Positions 32,749-41,207 of a stretch of 64,000 nucleotides of DNA are shown here, one piece after another. Within the stretch, counting starts at the first letter, position 1, and each line of letters starts with the position of its first letter. The notes beneath the pieces were generated by a model, which did not search any database, was not told where the DNA came from, and saw only the letters and a list, made by a program, of their open reading frames with translations. A program made the position numbers and the translations under genes. The stretch comes from Dongia_A sp035695765 (lineage in GTDB: Bacteria; Pseudomonadota; Alphaproteobacteria; Dongiales; Dongiaceae). The stretch spans positions 1 through 64,000 of the forward strand of contig DASRRI010000028.1 of NCBI GenBank assembly GCA_035695765.1. Reading direction: 5' to 3'.

Positions 32749-33720
32749 TCAAAACGTCCGCGGAATATCCGCGATGTTATACGGCGTCGCCTCGTACAGC
32801 GCCTTGATCCAGTTGGTGTAGATGTGCGCGGTGTGGCGCCAGGTGTTGGGCGGCGTTCGCTTCGGGTCGTTGTTCGGAAAATAATACAGCGGCAGCGGCC
32901 ATGAAGTGTTGGCCGCGGAATCGCGCTTGTATTCGACGCCGAGAGTCTCGGTGTCGTATTCCGGGTGGTTGAGGATATAGACGCGGCGCGGATAGAGGAA
33001 CTTGCCGTCCTCGTAGGGCGCGCTTTCGACCATGATGTTGGGCCCCGACTCCTCAGAATCCGCGACGATCTCGAGCGCCTCGTGTTTCACGACATCCGCG
33101 CGGTGCGGGCTTTTCCAGCGCGAGACCGGCACCGGGAAGACATCGGGAAATCCGAACAGCAGCCCGGTCTTGTCGGAGACCAGGCGATGCTCGAATAAGC
33201 CGAACAGCTTGCGCTCGCTCTTGGAGCTTTCGATGTCGTGGAAGTGCTTCAGCGCGGCCTTTGCGCCCCAGCACAGGAACATCGAGGAGAGCACGTTGGT
33301 CTCCGACCAGGCGAGGATGCTCTGCACCTCCGGCCAGATATCCTCGTCGCTCACCCGGTCCTTCAGCGCGTTGACGCCGGTCACGATGAGGCCGTCGAAT
33401 TTCCGCCCCTTGATCTCGCTCCAGGCGGAATAGAATTTGCGGATGTGGTCGGCGGGCGTGTTCTTGGTCTCGCGCCCCGCATGGACATCGCGCAGATAAG
33501 TGTCGGTGGTCGCGAAGGTCAGCTTCACCTGCAGCATGGTGTTGCCGAGCCAGAGGGCCAGCTGCCGCTCCGTCGTCTGCTTGTCCGCCATCAGGTTGAT
33601 GATCGCGATCTCGAGCGGGCGGATATCCTGATGCTCGGCGCGCACGCTCTCGATCGCGAGCGGCGTGCCGAGCGAGGGCAGGAAGGGATGAAGTGCTTCG
33701 CTGTTGATGATAACGGGCAT
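32749..33720 (-). CDS. metA: Homoserine O-acyltransferase, MetA family
   Basis: 323 residues. MetA signatures are LEIAIINLMADKQTTERQLA, the nucleophile Cys150 in SMFLCWGAKAALKHF, and the His252/Glu254 pair in ILNHPEYDT. It would activate homoserine for methionine synthesis. The region that sets acyl-CoA choice in the family (after VTG at ~114) reads GVNALKDRVSDED rather than the usual GAPxE or GAPxG. Acetyl versus succinyl therefore cannot be assigned, and a paralogue with another acceptor is possible. It is the only methionine-pathway gene here. Confidence 0.85.
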   Translation of the reverse strand: MPVIINSEALHPFLPSLGTPLAIESVRAEHQDIRPLEIAIINLMADKQTTERQLALWLGNTMLQVKLTFATTDTYLRDVHAGRETKNTPADHIRKFYSAWSEIKGRKFDGLIVTGVNALKDRVSDEDIWPEVQSILAWSETNVLSSMFLCWGAKAALKHFHDIESSKSERKLFGLFEHRLVSDKTGLLFGFPDVFPVPVSRWKSPHRADVVKHEALEIVADSEESGPNIMVESAPYEDGKFLYPRRVYILNHPEYDTETLGVEYKRDSAANTSWPLPLYYFPNNDPKRTPPNTWRHTAHIYTNWIKALYEATPYNIADIPRTF

Positions 33721-33733
33721 TCGTTGTGCCTAC

Positions 33734-34585
33734 TCACTGCTCACTGAGGAAATCCCGTACTGCCTTGGTGTAGCCCTTGGGGTCCTGCAGCATGGCGAAA
33801 TGGCTGGCGTCCTTGAGGATGATCAGCTTCGCGCCCGGGATGACCTCAGCCATGTGTTCGGTATGGTCGCGCTTGATCGCTTCGTCATGATCGCCGAGGA
33901 CAATGGCCGTCGGGACCGTGATCTTGCCGAGCTCTGCATCGCTCCAGTTCGGCTGGGTCGCCCACATGTGGCTGATCTGCTCGACAAAGGCGTCGTACTG
34001 GTCGGGGGTCTTGGACATCTTCTTGTAGTCCTCGCCGGAGCGCGTGACATAGGCGGCGAAGACCTTGGCTTCCATCACGTCGGGCTTGACCCCGTCAACC
34101 GTGACGTTGGCTGCCTGCGCGAACAGCTTGGAGAGCCGCTCCGGATGCTTCATGGCGATGTCGAGGCCGATGATCCCGCCATCGCTCCAGCCGACCAAAG
34201 CCACCTTGTCGACCTTCAGGTAGTCCAGCAGCGCCAGATAGTCCGACGCCATCAGGTCATAGGAGTATGGATCGGCGTTGCGGGTGGAGCGGCCATGCCC
34301 GCGGCTGTCCGCGACGATGACCATATGGTCCTTCATCAGGTCCTTGACCTGGTTGGACCAGATGTCGGCATGCCCCAGCCCGCCATGGATCAGCAGGATC
34401 GGGTCGCCCGCCCCATAGACCGCATAATACATGTGGATGCCGTTGACCGGCGCATAGCCGGCCACATTGGAGACCGGCATGGCGGGCGGGGCCGGGAGCC
34501 TCTGCCAGCGCTCGGCGGCGAAAGCAGAGGAAACAGTGACCGCAATCACCAGGGCCGCGGCAGCCAATGTTGACACAAATCGCAT
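33734..34585 (-). CDS. Secreted alpha/beta hydrolase
   Basis: 283 residues with a signal peptide (cut after SAFA). The oxyanion region is LLIHGGLGHADIW, the nucleophile Ser134 sits in GWSDGG, the acid is in VLGDHDEAI and the His is in KDASHFAML. This is a complete alpha/beta-hydrolase triad; the periplasmic location is unusual among cytoplasmic relatives. Substrate unknown. It ends 14 bp before the metA-like start, on the same strand, so it is the upstream gene of a likely two-gene unit. Confidence 0.85.
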   Translation of the reverse strand: MRFVSTLAAAALVIAVTVSSAFAAERWQRLPAPPAMPVSNVAGYAPVNGIHMYYAVYGAGDPILLIHGGLGHADIWSNQVKDLMKDHMVIVADSRGHGRSTRNADPYSYDLMASDYLALLDYLKVDKVALVGWSDGGIIGLDIAMKHPERLSKLFAQAANVTVDGVKPDVMEAKVFAAYVTRSGEDYKKMSKTPDQYDAFVEQISHMWATQPNWSDAELGKITVPTAIVLGDHDEAIKRDHTEHMAEVIPGAKLIILKDASHFAMLQDPKGYTKAVRDFLSEQ

Positions 34586-34706
34586 GGTGTCCTCTCTTTG
34601 ACCCGAGGGTTGCGTCCAGATCGTTGGCGGCGGATGTTGGCCGCGCCGGCGGCCGGGCGCGCATCGAACATAGCGCCAATCCGGCCACCAGAATCAAGGT
34701 TGCAGA

Positions 34707-35852
34707 ATGGCTTCGACACCAGCCAAGCCCAAGACCTATGCCAGCCTGACCCCCGGCGACCCGGCCCCGTGGTTCCACCAGCGCTCCGGCGGCAATCCGC
34801 GCTACGCCTTCGATACGGTCGGCGGGCGCTGGATCGTGATGTGCTTCTTCGGGACAGCGGGCGATGAGGATGGCCGCCGCGCCCTCGCCGCCATCACGGT
34901 CAACCGTGCCTTGTTCGACGACGAGCGCGCCTGCTTTTTCGGCGTCAGCCTCGATCCCAATGACGAGGCCAAGGAGCGGGTCGCCGATGCCATGCCGGGC
35001 CTGCGCTATTTCTGGGATTTCGACGGCACTATCGCGCGGGCCTATGGCGCGATCGCGCAGCAGGCTGTCCCGAACCCGAAAAGGCTGGAGATGCGGCGCT
35101 TCTGGGTCGTCTTGGATCCCCTGATGCGGGTGCGCCGCGTGCTGCCGTTCCAGCCGAGCGGCAGCGAGATTCCCGGCCTCGTCGCCTACCTCAGGCAATT
35201 GCCGTCGCCGGACCAGTTCGCGGGCATCGAGGTGCCGGTCCCCGTCCTCATCCTACCCGACGCGTTCGAGCCCGAGTTCTGCAAACAGCTGATCGACATC
35301 TATGAGGGCAAGGGCGGCAAGGAATCCGGCTTCATGCGCGAGGTCGATGGCAGGACCGTGGAGATCCGCGACAACAAGCACAAGGTCCGCCGCGATGTGC
35401 TGCTCGAGGATCAGGCGATGATCCGCCAGACCCAGATCCGCATCCACCGCCGCATCGTGCCGGAGATCCAGAAGGTCCATCAGTTCACGGTGACGCGCAT
35501 GGAGCGCTACCTGGTCGCCTGCTACGCGGCGGAGGAGAAGGGCCATTTCCGCGCCCACCGCGACAACACGACCAAGGGGACAGCGCATCGCCGCTTCGCC
35601 GTCTCCATCAACCTCAACAACGAGTTCGACGGCGGCGAAATCAGCTTCCCCGAATACGGCCCGAAGAGCTTCAAGCTGCCGACCGGCACAGCCTGCGTCT
35701 TCTCCTGCTCGCTGCTGCACCAGGTCTCGCCCGTGACCGCCGGGAAACGCTACGCGTTTCTGCCTTTCCTCTACGACGACGCCGCCGCCAAGATTCGCGA
35801 AGCCAACAACGAGTTCCTCGGCGAAGGCGTGGGGGCGTACAAGGTCACGTAA
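34707..35852 (+). CDS. Thioredoxin-fold/2OG-Fe(II) dioxygenase fusion, copy 3
   Basis: 381 residues. Residues ~13-165 follow the peroxiredoxin layout (TPGDPAPWFHQRSGGNPRYA, FFGVSLDPNDEAKERV, YFWDFDGTIARAYGA) more fully than copies 1 and 2. Still there is no cysteine at the peroxidatic site (FFGTAGDEDGRRAL). Residues ~175-360 are the 2OG-Fe(II) domain: His284 and Asp286 in FRAHRDN, His338 in SLLHQVSPV, and a Lys347/Arg348 pair for 2-oxoglutarate. It is divergent from the secreted hydrolase and monocistronic. Confidence 0.85.
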   Translation: MASTPAKPKTYASLTPGDPAPWFHQRSGGNPRYAFDTVGGRWIVMCFFGTAGDEDGRRALAAITVNRALFDDERACFFGVSLDPNDEAKERVADAMPGLRYFWDFDGTIARAYGAIAQQAVPNPKRLEMRRFWVVLDPLMRVRRVLPFQPSGSEIPGLVAYLRQLPSPDQFAGIEVPVPVLILPDAFEPEFCKQLIDIYEGKGGKESGFMREVDGRTVEIRDNKHKVRRDVLLEDQAMIRQTQIRIHRRIVPEIQKVHQFTVTRMERYLVACYAAEEKGHFRAHRDNTTKGTAHRRFAVSINLNNEFDGGEISFPEYGPKSFKLPTGTACVFSCSLLHQVSPVTAGKRYAFLPFLYDDAAAKIREANNEFLGEGVGAYKVT

Positions 35853-36053
35853 AAAGGACAACAGACCGCGCACATCCCCAAGAGGCGGACATTTCACCGC
35901 CCCGGGAACCGGCGGCCACTCTTCTGAATTAGAAGAGGCGCGCTTCATCGCCGATCCTCGGTGGGACATGCAGGTGGCGAGAGTACAATAACGTACCCGC
36001 CTTGAATTTCATCCTAGCAGCCTGACAGAGCGGCGCTTTTCGGCCGAGCTACG

Positions 36054-37778
36054 ATGGTGGAATCTGCCGGGCCTGGGATGCGATCAGAGCATTGGAAAAT
36101 GCTCCTCGCTATCTTTGTCCTTGCGGTCCTCCTCCGTGTGGTCGCTCTCGGCACGCAAGGGCTCTGGACCGACGAAGCCCTGACCATTGTGCTGTCGAAC
36201 TGGCCGGTCTCCGACCTGTTCCTGCGGCCGATCGATCCGACACCAGCGCTCTACTATGTCATCCACAAGGCGCTGATCCCCGCCAATGCGTCGCTGGAAG
36301 CCGTTCGCTCGATTTCGGTCGTGGCGGGCGTGATGTCCGTCGGCCTCATCTATTTGCTCGGCCGGCTCGCATTTGGAGCGGCTGGCGGCTTGCTCGCCGC
36401 GGCGTTGCTCGCGGTGTGGAGCGCGCATGTGGATTATAGCCAGGAGGCCCGCGCCTACAGCCTGCTCTTCCTCCTCACCCTTCTGACGAGCCTCGGGCTG
36501 GTCTATTTTGCGCACGCTCTTCGCCAAGCCGCCGGACAGCCGAGCCAGCTGGATAGAGGTCGGCGCTGGTTCGCGCTTGCCCTCTTTTGCATCGGCAACA
36601 TCCTCGCGTTCTACACCCATGTGATCGCGACCTTCTGGATCGTGCTCACGAGCTTGTTGCTGCTTGCCATTGTCTGGCGGGAACGGCGACATCACTGGCC
36701 CCAGCTCTTCGCGGTTTTCGGGATCATGGCGGTTGGCGCAGCGCCAGGCATATACCGGCTCGTCCTGCAGATGCGGGCCGGCGATCAGTTCCACTGGCTG
36801 GGACAGGCTGATCTGATCGAGTTCGCCAACACAAGTGCCACCGTCTTTCTGCCCGTCGGCCTGTGGGACAACCCCCTGACAAACGCGCTGGGAGCGCGTG
36901 GCATCGCCGAAGTGGTGGTCGCTGCCGCCTCATTGGCGCTTCTGGGCGCTGGCTGCTGGTTCGGCAGGCAAGCGCTGTACCGGTCTGTGAAAGGGCGGCC
37001 GGTCATCTTTTGGCTCATCCTCGCCTATCTGATGGTCCCGGTCGCCGTATGGCTGTTTGGCTTCATCGCGCGCCCGCTCTTCATCGATCGGACCATCCTG
37101 TTCGCCGTGCCTGGAATGATCCTTCTGATCACGGCGGTCTGCCTCGCGCTCGGACGGCGCGTTGCTGCGCGCGCGGCGATCGGCGTTGTTCTTCTGTACA
37201 GCGCCTCGACCCTATCGTTCGGCATCGTGAGGGAGAAGGAAGACTGGCGCGGCGCCTACACGTATCTGGCTGCGACGGCATCCCCCACCGACGTGATTGC
37301 CGTCTGTCCGCTCTATAACTATCCCGCCCTCCGCTATCACGCGGTCTCGCCGGTTGCCTCTGCGGTGCTGGGCATGGCGGGGGACGGTCGTTTGCTGGAG
37401 GTCGAGCATGGGTTGGGAACCAACCCGGACTGGGACAAGACGTACTTCCGTCATCTGCTCGTTCCTGAAGCAGCACGATGGCGCCTCACGGCGCAGGACG
37501 TCCATGTGCCCGCCTTATTAGACTTGCGGCCCGGCCAGTCGATATGGCGGGTTGAGGGACATTGCAACCCGGGCTTTGCTGACGATCTGGACGCGGCGTT
37601 GAACGCCATCAGTCCCGATCCCGATATCGCCTGGAGCCAGAAGCGAAAGGATCCGCGCGCGTTCAGCGTGACGGTCCGACGCTATCGGGTGGTCGCGCCG
37701 GTCACACTCGACGTCCAGGACATTGCCGCTCATCCCCAGAGCCTGCCGCCGTTCCTGAGCTCCGCGAGAGTGCCATGA
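36054..37778 (+). CDS. GT39/ArnT-like membrane glycosyltransferase
   Basis: 574 residues with about eleven membrane helices. The first periplasmic loop has the catalytic-type acidic motif LWTDEALT, and the second loop region has DYSQEARAYSLLF; both are typical of PMT/ArnT polyprenyl-phosphate-sugar-dependent transferases. It would move a sugar from a lipid carrier to a periplasmic acceptor. A second possible start is the ATG at 36078. It overlaps the next gene by 4 nt, so the four genes 36054-39968 form one operon. Confidence 0.85.
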   Translation: MVESAGPGMRSEHWKMLLAIFVLAVLLRVVALGTQGLWTDEALTIVLSNWPVSDLFLRPIDPTPALYYVIHKALIPANASLEAVRSISVVAGVMSVGLIYLLGRLAFGAAGGLLAAALLAVWSAHVDYSQEARAYSLLFLLTLLTSLGLVYFAHALRQAAGQPSQLDRGRRWFALALFCIGNILAFYTHVIATFWIVLTSLLLLAIVWRERRHHWPQLFAVFGIMAVGAAPGIYRLVLQMRAGDQFHWLGQADLIEFANTSATVFLPVGLWDNPLTNALGARGIAEVVVAAASLALLGAGCWFGRQALYRSVKGRPVIFWLILAYLMVPVAVWLFGFIARPLFIDRTILFAVPGMILLITAVCLALGRRVAARAAIGVVLLYSASTLSFGIVREKEDWRGAYTYLAATASPTDVIAVCPLYNYPALRYHAVSPVASAVLGMAGDGRLLEVEHGLGTNPDWDKTYFRHLLVPEAARWRLTAQDVHVPALLDLRPGQSIWRVEGHCNPGFADDLDAALNAISPDPDIAWSQKRKDPRAFSVTVRRYRVVAPVTLDVQDIAAHPQSLPPFLSSARVP

Positions 37779-38803
37779 ACGGCGACGGCTCCAAGGGCGA
37801 TGGCAGCAGCCTGATATCGATCGTGGCACCCGCCTATAACGAGGAAGGCGGCCTCACTCAATTCGCGCTCCGCGTCGACGCGGTGATGCGCAGCAGCGCG
37901 TCGGCGTACGAGATCGTGTTCATCAACGATGGCAGCACGGACGAAACCTTGTCCGTCATGCGATCGCTTCGCGCGACGAATCCCAACATCACCATCGTCA
38001 ATCTGAGCCGCAATTTCGGCAAGGAGACCGCCATGACCGCCGGCATCGCACACGCCATTGGCGATGCCATCGTCATCATCGATACCGATTTGCAGGATCC
38101 GCCCGAGCTCATTCCCGAAATGATCGACGGTTGGCGCGCGGGATACGACGTCGTCTATGCGCAGCGGACCGGGCGCGCCGGCGAGACCTGGATGAAGAAG
38201 ACGACCGCGCGTTTGTTCTATTGGACCGTGAAGCACATGGGTCCCGTTCCGATCCCTGAGAATACCGGAGATTTCCGGCTGATGAGCCGGCGTGCCGCGC
38301 GGGCGCTGCTGCAGATTCCGGAACGTCACCGCTTCATGAAGGGCCTATATGCCTGGATCGGATATCCGCAGAAAGCCATCGCCTATCGGCGTGAAGCGCG
38401 CTTCACCGGCCGATCGAAGTGGAACTACTGGCAGCTTTGGAACCTGGCCATCGAAGGCATAACGTCATTCACGATCGTTCCCCTCAAGCTGGCGACCTAT
38501 CTTGGATTTCTGATTGCCCTCACGGCGTTTGCCTATGGGCTGTTCATGATATTCAAGGTGATCGTCTTCGGCGAAGTGGTGCGCGGATTTCCGACCCTCT
38601 TGTCGGTCGTGCTGCTGCTTGGCGGCGTGCAGCTCATCGTCCTCGGATTCATCGGCGAGTACCTGGGCCGCATCTTCGATGAAACGAAGCAGCGCCCGCT
38701 CTATCTGCTCGAATCCGTATCGTGGTCTGCTGCGGCAGAAGAGCGGACCAAGGCGCCGTCATCAAACGACGTGCGAACGCCGAAAGTCGTGGGCCAACGA
38801 TGA
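37775..38803 (+). CDS. GT2 polyprenyl-phosphate glycosyltransferase (GtrB/DPM1-like)
   Basis: 342 residues. The GT-A domain is at ~10-225 (ISIVAPAYNEEGGL, VFINDGSTDETL, DTDLQDPPELIPEMI with the metal DxD-type Asp). Two C-terminal membrane helices follow (LATYLGFLIALTAFAYGLF, LLLGGVQLIVLGFIGEYLG). It loads a sugar from a nucleotide donor onto undecaprenyl phosphate at the inner face of the membrane. It overlaps both neighbours by 4 nt (ATGA), and its product probably feeds the GT39 enzyme. Confidence 0.92.
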   Translation: MNGDGSKGDGSSLISIVAPAYNEEGGLTQFALRVDAVMRSSASAYEIVFINDGSTDETLSVMRSLRATNPNITIVNLSRNFGKETAMTAGIAHAIGDAIVIIDTDLQDPPELIPEMIDGWRAGYDVVYAQRTGRAGETWMKKTTARLFYWTVKHMGPVPIPENTGDFRLMSRRAARALLQIPERHRFMKGLYAWIGYPQKAIAYRREARFTGRSKWNYWQLWNLAIEGITSFTIVPLKLATYLGFLIALTAFAYGLFMIFKVIVFGEVVRGFPTLLSVVLLLGGVQLIVLGFIGEYLGRIFDETKQRPLYLLESVSWSAAAEERTKAPSSNDVRTPKVVGQR

Positions 38804-39240
38804 CACCGAAAATCCCGGTCCGAACCCATCCGCACCGGGCCGCGGCCTTCGTCGGCATTGGCGCGATCAATACCGCGATCGATATCAGTGCCTTTGCCTG
38901 CTTCTATCAGGTGGTCGGCCTCGACGTCATCTCGTCAAACGTGCTGGCTTTCTTGATCGCAGCGACAAACAGCTACACCATGAATTTCCTGATTACGTTT
39001 GCCGATCGGCACAGCAAGCGCGGCACACTCCGAAGTTTCGCGCGGTTTCTCTTCGTGGCCGTCATTTCCATGAGCGTCTCGACCGTCATCGTCTATCTCA
39101 TATCCATGGTCACGCACCCCCTGATCGCAAAGCTGATCGCGACCGCCGCAAGCACGATGATCAACTACCTCGGTTCCTACTGGTTCGTTTTTTCCGGAGG
39201 AACCAGCGCCGAACCCCGCACGTCCGTGCCATCGGAGTAG
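38800..39240 (+). CDS. GtrA-family flippase-like membrane protein
   Basis: 146 residues with four membrane helices. The family motif is FVGIGAINTAIDISAFACF, and NYLGSYWFVF closes the last helix. GtrA proteins are thought to flip the polyprenyl-phosphate sugar to the periplasm. The start is fixed by the ATGA overlap with the GT2 gene. Loading by GT2, flipping by GtrA and transfer by GT39 make a full three-step set. Confidence 0.9.
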   Translation: MTPKIPVRTHPHRAAAFVGIGAINTAIDISAFACFYQVVGLDVISSNVLAFLIAATNSYTMNFLITFADRHSKRGTLRSFARFLFVAVISMSVSTVIVYLISMVTHPLIAKLIATAASTMINYLGSYWFVFSGGTSAEPRTSVPSE

Positions 39241-39245
39241 GCGCC

Positions 39246-39968
39246 ATGGACGTCAAGGAGCAGGATATCCTCGGCGATCGCATCGAACAGCACTGGTACT
39301 ACGTGTCCAAGAGCAACGCCTTGTTGCAGTTTCTCGATGGCTGCGCGGCGCGCGAGATTCTCGATATCGGAGCGGGCTCCGGCTTCTTTTCCAAGCGGCT
39401 GCTCAGTGCCGGGTTCTGCGAGCGCGCGATCTGCATCGATACGGCCTATGCGGCCGACCGGACCGAGCTGCATGGTGGAAAACAGGTCGACTTCGTGCGG
39501 CACACGGACCTCGTCACCCAGGACCTGCTCCTGATGATGGACGTTATCGAGCACGTCGATGACGACGTGGCATTCATCCGCGCCTACACCGACCGCATGC
39601 CGCAAGGCGCCCTGTTGCTGGTGAGCGTGCCGGCCTTTCAGGTTCTGTGGTCCGGGCACGACGTCTTCCTTGAGCACAAACGGCGCTACACTCTTGCGAG
39701 CCTGCATCGGACGATCGACAAAGCCGGGCTTGAGGTGATCCGCAGCCGGTACTTCTTTTCTGCTTTGCTGCCGGTGATCTGCGCAATGCGGCTGTGGGGA
39801 CGGCTCAAGCTCAATTCGTCCGGCTTCACGCCGCACAGCGATCTGCGCCTGCATGCCCCATGGACCAATGCTCTGCTCACGGCGATCCATGAGCTGGAGC
39901 GTCGCACCGTGTTTCGCTGCAACCGATTGGCCGGGCTCACGGCATTTTGCTTGGCCAAGAGGAAATGA
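39246..39968 (+). CDS. SAM-dependent methyltransferase (glycan-cassette associated)
   Basis: 240 residues with the SAM loop ILDIGAGSGFFSKRLL and MMDVIEHVDDDVAFI, plus LLLVSVPAFQVLWSGHDVF, as in UbiG/Methyltransf_23-type enzymes. Lipid-carrier or sugar O-methylation is plausible because it is the last gene of the GT39-GT2-GtrA operon, 5 bp after gtrA. Substrate not determinable. A decayed kdp locus in the opposite direction follows. Confidence 0.85.
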   Translation: MDVKEQDILGDRIEQHWYYVSKSNALLQFLDGCAAREILDIGAGSGFFSKRLLSAGFCERAICIDTAYAADRTELHGGKQVDFVRHTDLVTQDLLLMMDVIEHVDDDVAFIRAYTDRMPQGALLLVSVPAFQVLWSGHDVFLEHKRRYTLASLHRTIDKAGLEVIRSRYFFSALLPVICAMRLWGRLKLNSSGFTPHSDLRLHAPWTNALLTAIHELERRTVFRCNRLAGLTAFCLAKRK

Positions 39969-40036
39969 CACGGAGGCTGCGAAAAGGGGCGGCGTCCTAA
40001 TCGTGGCGGCGCCTGGAGCCGTCATAGCGGGTGATT

Positions 40037-40200
40037 TTACTCCGGCAGGCCTGCCAGCCGTAGGCCCTCCGCGAACCGGGCGTGGTCTTCAGGACGGCGG
40101 AAAGGATATCGCTGTTTGATATTCGATATCCGCGCACCTGGATCCATCTGTCGCATATGCGCCAGGATCCCACGGGCTTCTCCCAGGTTGCCGGCCAGCG
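40037..40200 (-). pseudogene. C-terminal tail of a TPR-type cyclase gene (fragment)
   Basis: The frame ends LAGNLGEARGILAHM, QRYPFRRPEDHARFAEGL, RLAGLPE and a stop. This matches the final TPR repeat and terminus common in adenylate cyclase/TPR regulatory proteins of Rhizobiales and Rhodospirillales (from memory). Only ~54 residues remain. The homology begins at about 40200, right where kdpA homology ends. Confidence 0.55.
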
Positions 40201-40338
40201 CTCCACCGGCCGCAGCACGGGAGACAGAAACGTGCGCTCGCCCTCGAACACCTGGGTCATGTAAAGGCCGAGCGGCTTCACCAGCGCCACGACGACCACG
40301 CCGAACAGCGCGATCTGCAGCCATCCATTCCAGCTCAT
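40195..40338 (-). pseudogene. kdpA: kdpA 5' fragment (potassium-transporting ATPase subunit A)
   Basis: From the ATG at 40338 the first 48 residues are clear KdpA (MSWNGWLQIALFGVVVVALV, KPLGLYMTQVFEGERTFLSP, VLRPVER). After that the similarity stops abruptly and the frame continues into unrelated sequence. More than 500 residues, including all pore loops, are missing, as are kdpB, kdpC and the regulators. It is therefore non-functional. Confidence 0.85.
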
Positions 40339-40339
40339 G

Positions 40340-40438
40340 TCGGTCTTCCTGGAATTTTTCCGGCCAGATCAGCGCGTAGGTCATGTAGACCAGCAGGAAC
40401 GCGGCCACGCCGGCGCCGAGGATCACATCGAGGTCCAT
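40340..40438 (-). pseudogene. kdpF: kdpF-like small subunit, stop codon lost
   Basis: From the ATG at 40438, MDLDVILGAGVAAFLLVYM followed by TYALIWPEKF is a typical KdpF single helix. KdpF normally stops right after EKF. Here the frame reads on through kdpA out of frame and ends with the cyclase tail at 40037, giving a possible chimeric ORF of ~134 codons. Confidence 0.65.
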
Positions 40439-40443
40439 GGCCG

Positions 40444-40527
40444 TCACACGTTGGCGCAGGCGCGCGCATAGATGAGCGCGCCGAGAAACAGGGCCGCGCC
40501 CAGGATCACAAAGACGACGTCAAGCAT
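40444..40527 (-). CDS. 27-residue membrane peptide upstream of kdpF
   Basis: MLDVVFVILGAALFLGALIY plus ARACANV. I recall a tiny single-helix ORF of this kind directly before kdpF in many alphaproteobacterial kdp operons. Its position 6 bp upstream of the kdpF-like start fits. Since the rest of the operon is gone, it is probably a relic, although its own frame is intact. Confidence 0.5.
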   Translation of the reverse strand: MLDVVFVILGAALFLGALIYARACANV

Positions 40528-40659
40528 GGGTCTCATCCTGATCGTTCCAGACATGGCAACGAAGATGAGCCCCGAGCCCGTAAAGCCGCGAGACGGATTT
40601 GCCCGCGGGCGCATAAAGGGCGCATAAAGATTCCGCGATGGGCACCCAGGACGTCTTGT

Positions 40660-41064
40660 CTAGGCGGCGGCGATCGCCTCGATCTCGACCAGCCACTCGG
40701 GCGCGGCCAGGCCCTGGACGATGATTGTGGTCGAGGCCGGGGCGACCTTCGGCAGGCGTCGCCTGCGGGCCTCGTAAAGATCGGCGAGCGGCCTCTGCCC
40801 CACCACGTAGCAGGTGAGCTTGACGATATTCTCCGGGCCCATCGCGGCGGCGTTCAGCACGGCCAGCAGGTTCATGAGGGCCTGATCGCATTGCTCGGCG
40901 AAATCCGGGCTGGTGCTGCCGTCGGGACGAATGCCGACTTGGCCGGATGCGTGCAGCACGCGCTGATTTGCGGCAATCTCCGCACCGTCGGCGTAGATGT
41001 CGCGCGCGCCGGTCATGGCCGGGTTGGTATGGTAGCGCGTGATGGATTTGACAGTCATGGGCAT
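40660..41064 (-). CDS. RidA/YjgF-family protein
   Basis: 134 residues from the ATG at 41064. The signature region is HASGQVGIRPDGS, with FAEQCDQALMNLLAVLNAA, and the C-terminal TTIIVQGLAAPEWLVEIEAI. RidA proteins are cytoplasmic trimers; canonical members deaminate reactive enamines or imines and keep an Arg in the C-terminal region that is not obvious here, so this may be a non-canonical member. It is divergent from tam. Confidence 0.85.
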   Translation of the reverse strand: MPMTVKSITRYHTNPAMTGARDIYADGAEIAANQRVLHASGQVGIRPDGSTSPDFAEQCDQALMNLLAVLNAAAMGPENIVKLTCYVVGQRPLADLYEARRRRLPKVAPASTTIIVQGLAAPEWLVEIEAIAAA

Positions 41065-41207
41065 GTGGACATCCTCTCGCGAATTCCGCTGACCTTGTTG
41101 GCCGTCTCCGCGCAATTCTATCCGTTCGTGCTGTGCGCGGTGGTTGCCGCGCTCCGGTCCCATCTTGTCTGCTAACATGCCGCCCGTCACCCAATGCCGA
41201 GGACGCC

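Noticed and set aside
35253..35969. Minus-strand frame overlapping dioxygenase fusion 3
   Set aside because: Antisense to a conserved catalytic domain; no motif of its own.
40037..40447. A possible real chimeric KdpF-cyclase protein
   Set aside because: The middle third is kdpA DNA read out of frame, so a functional product is unlikely; listed as pseudogene parts instead.
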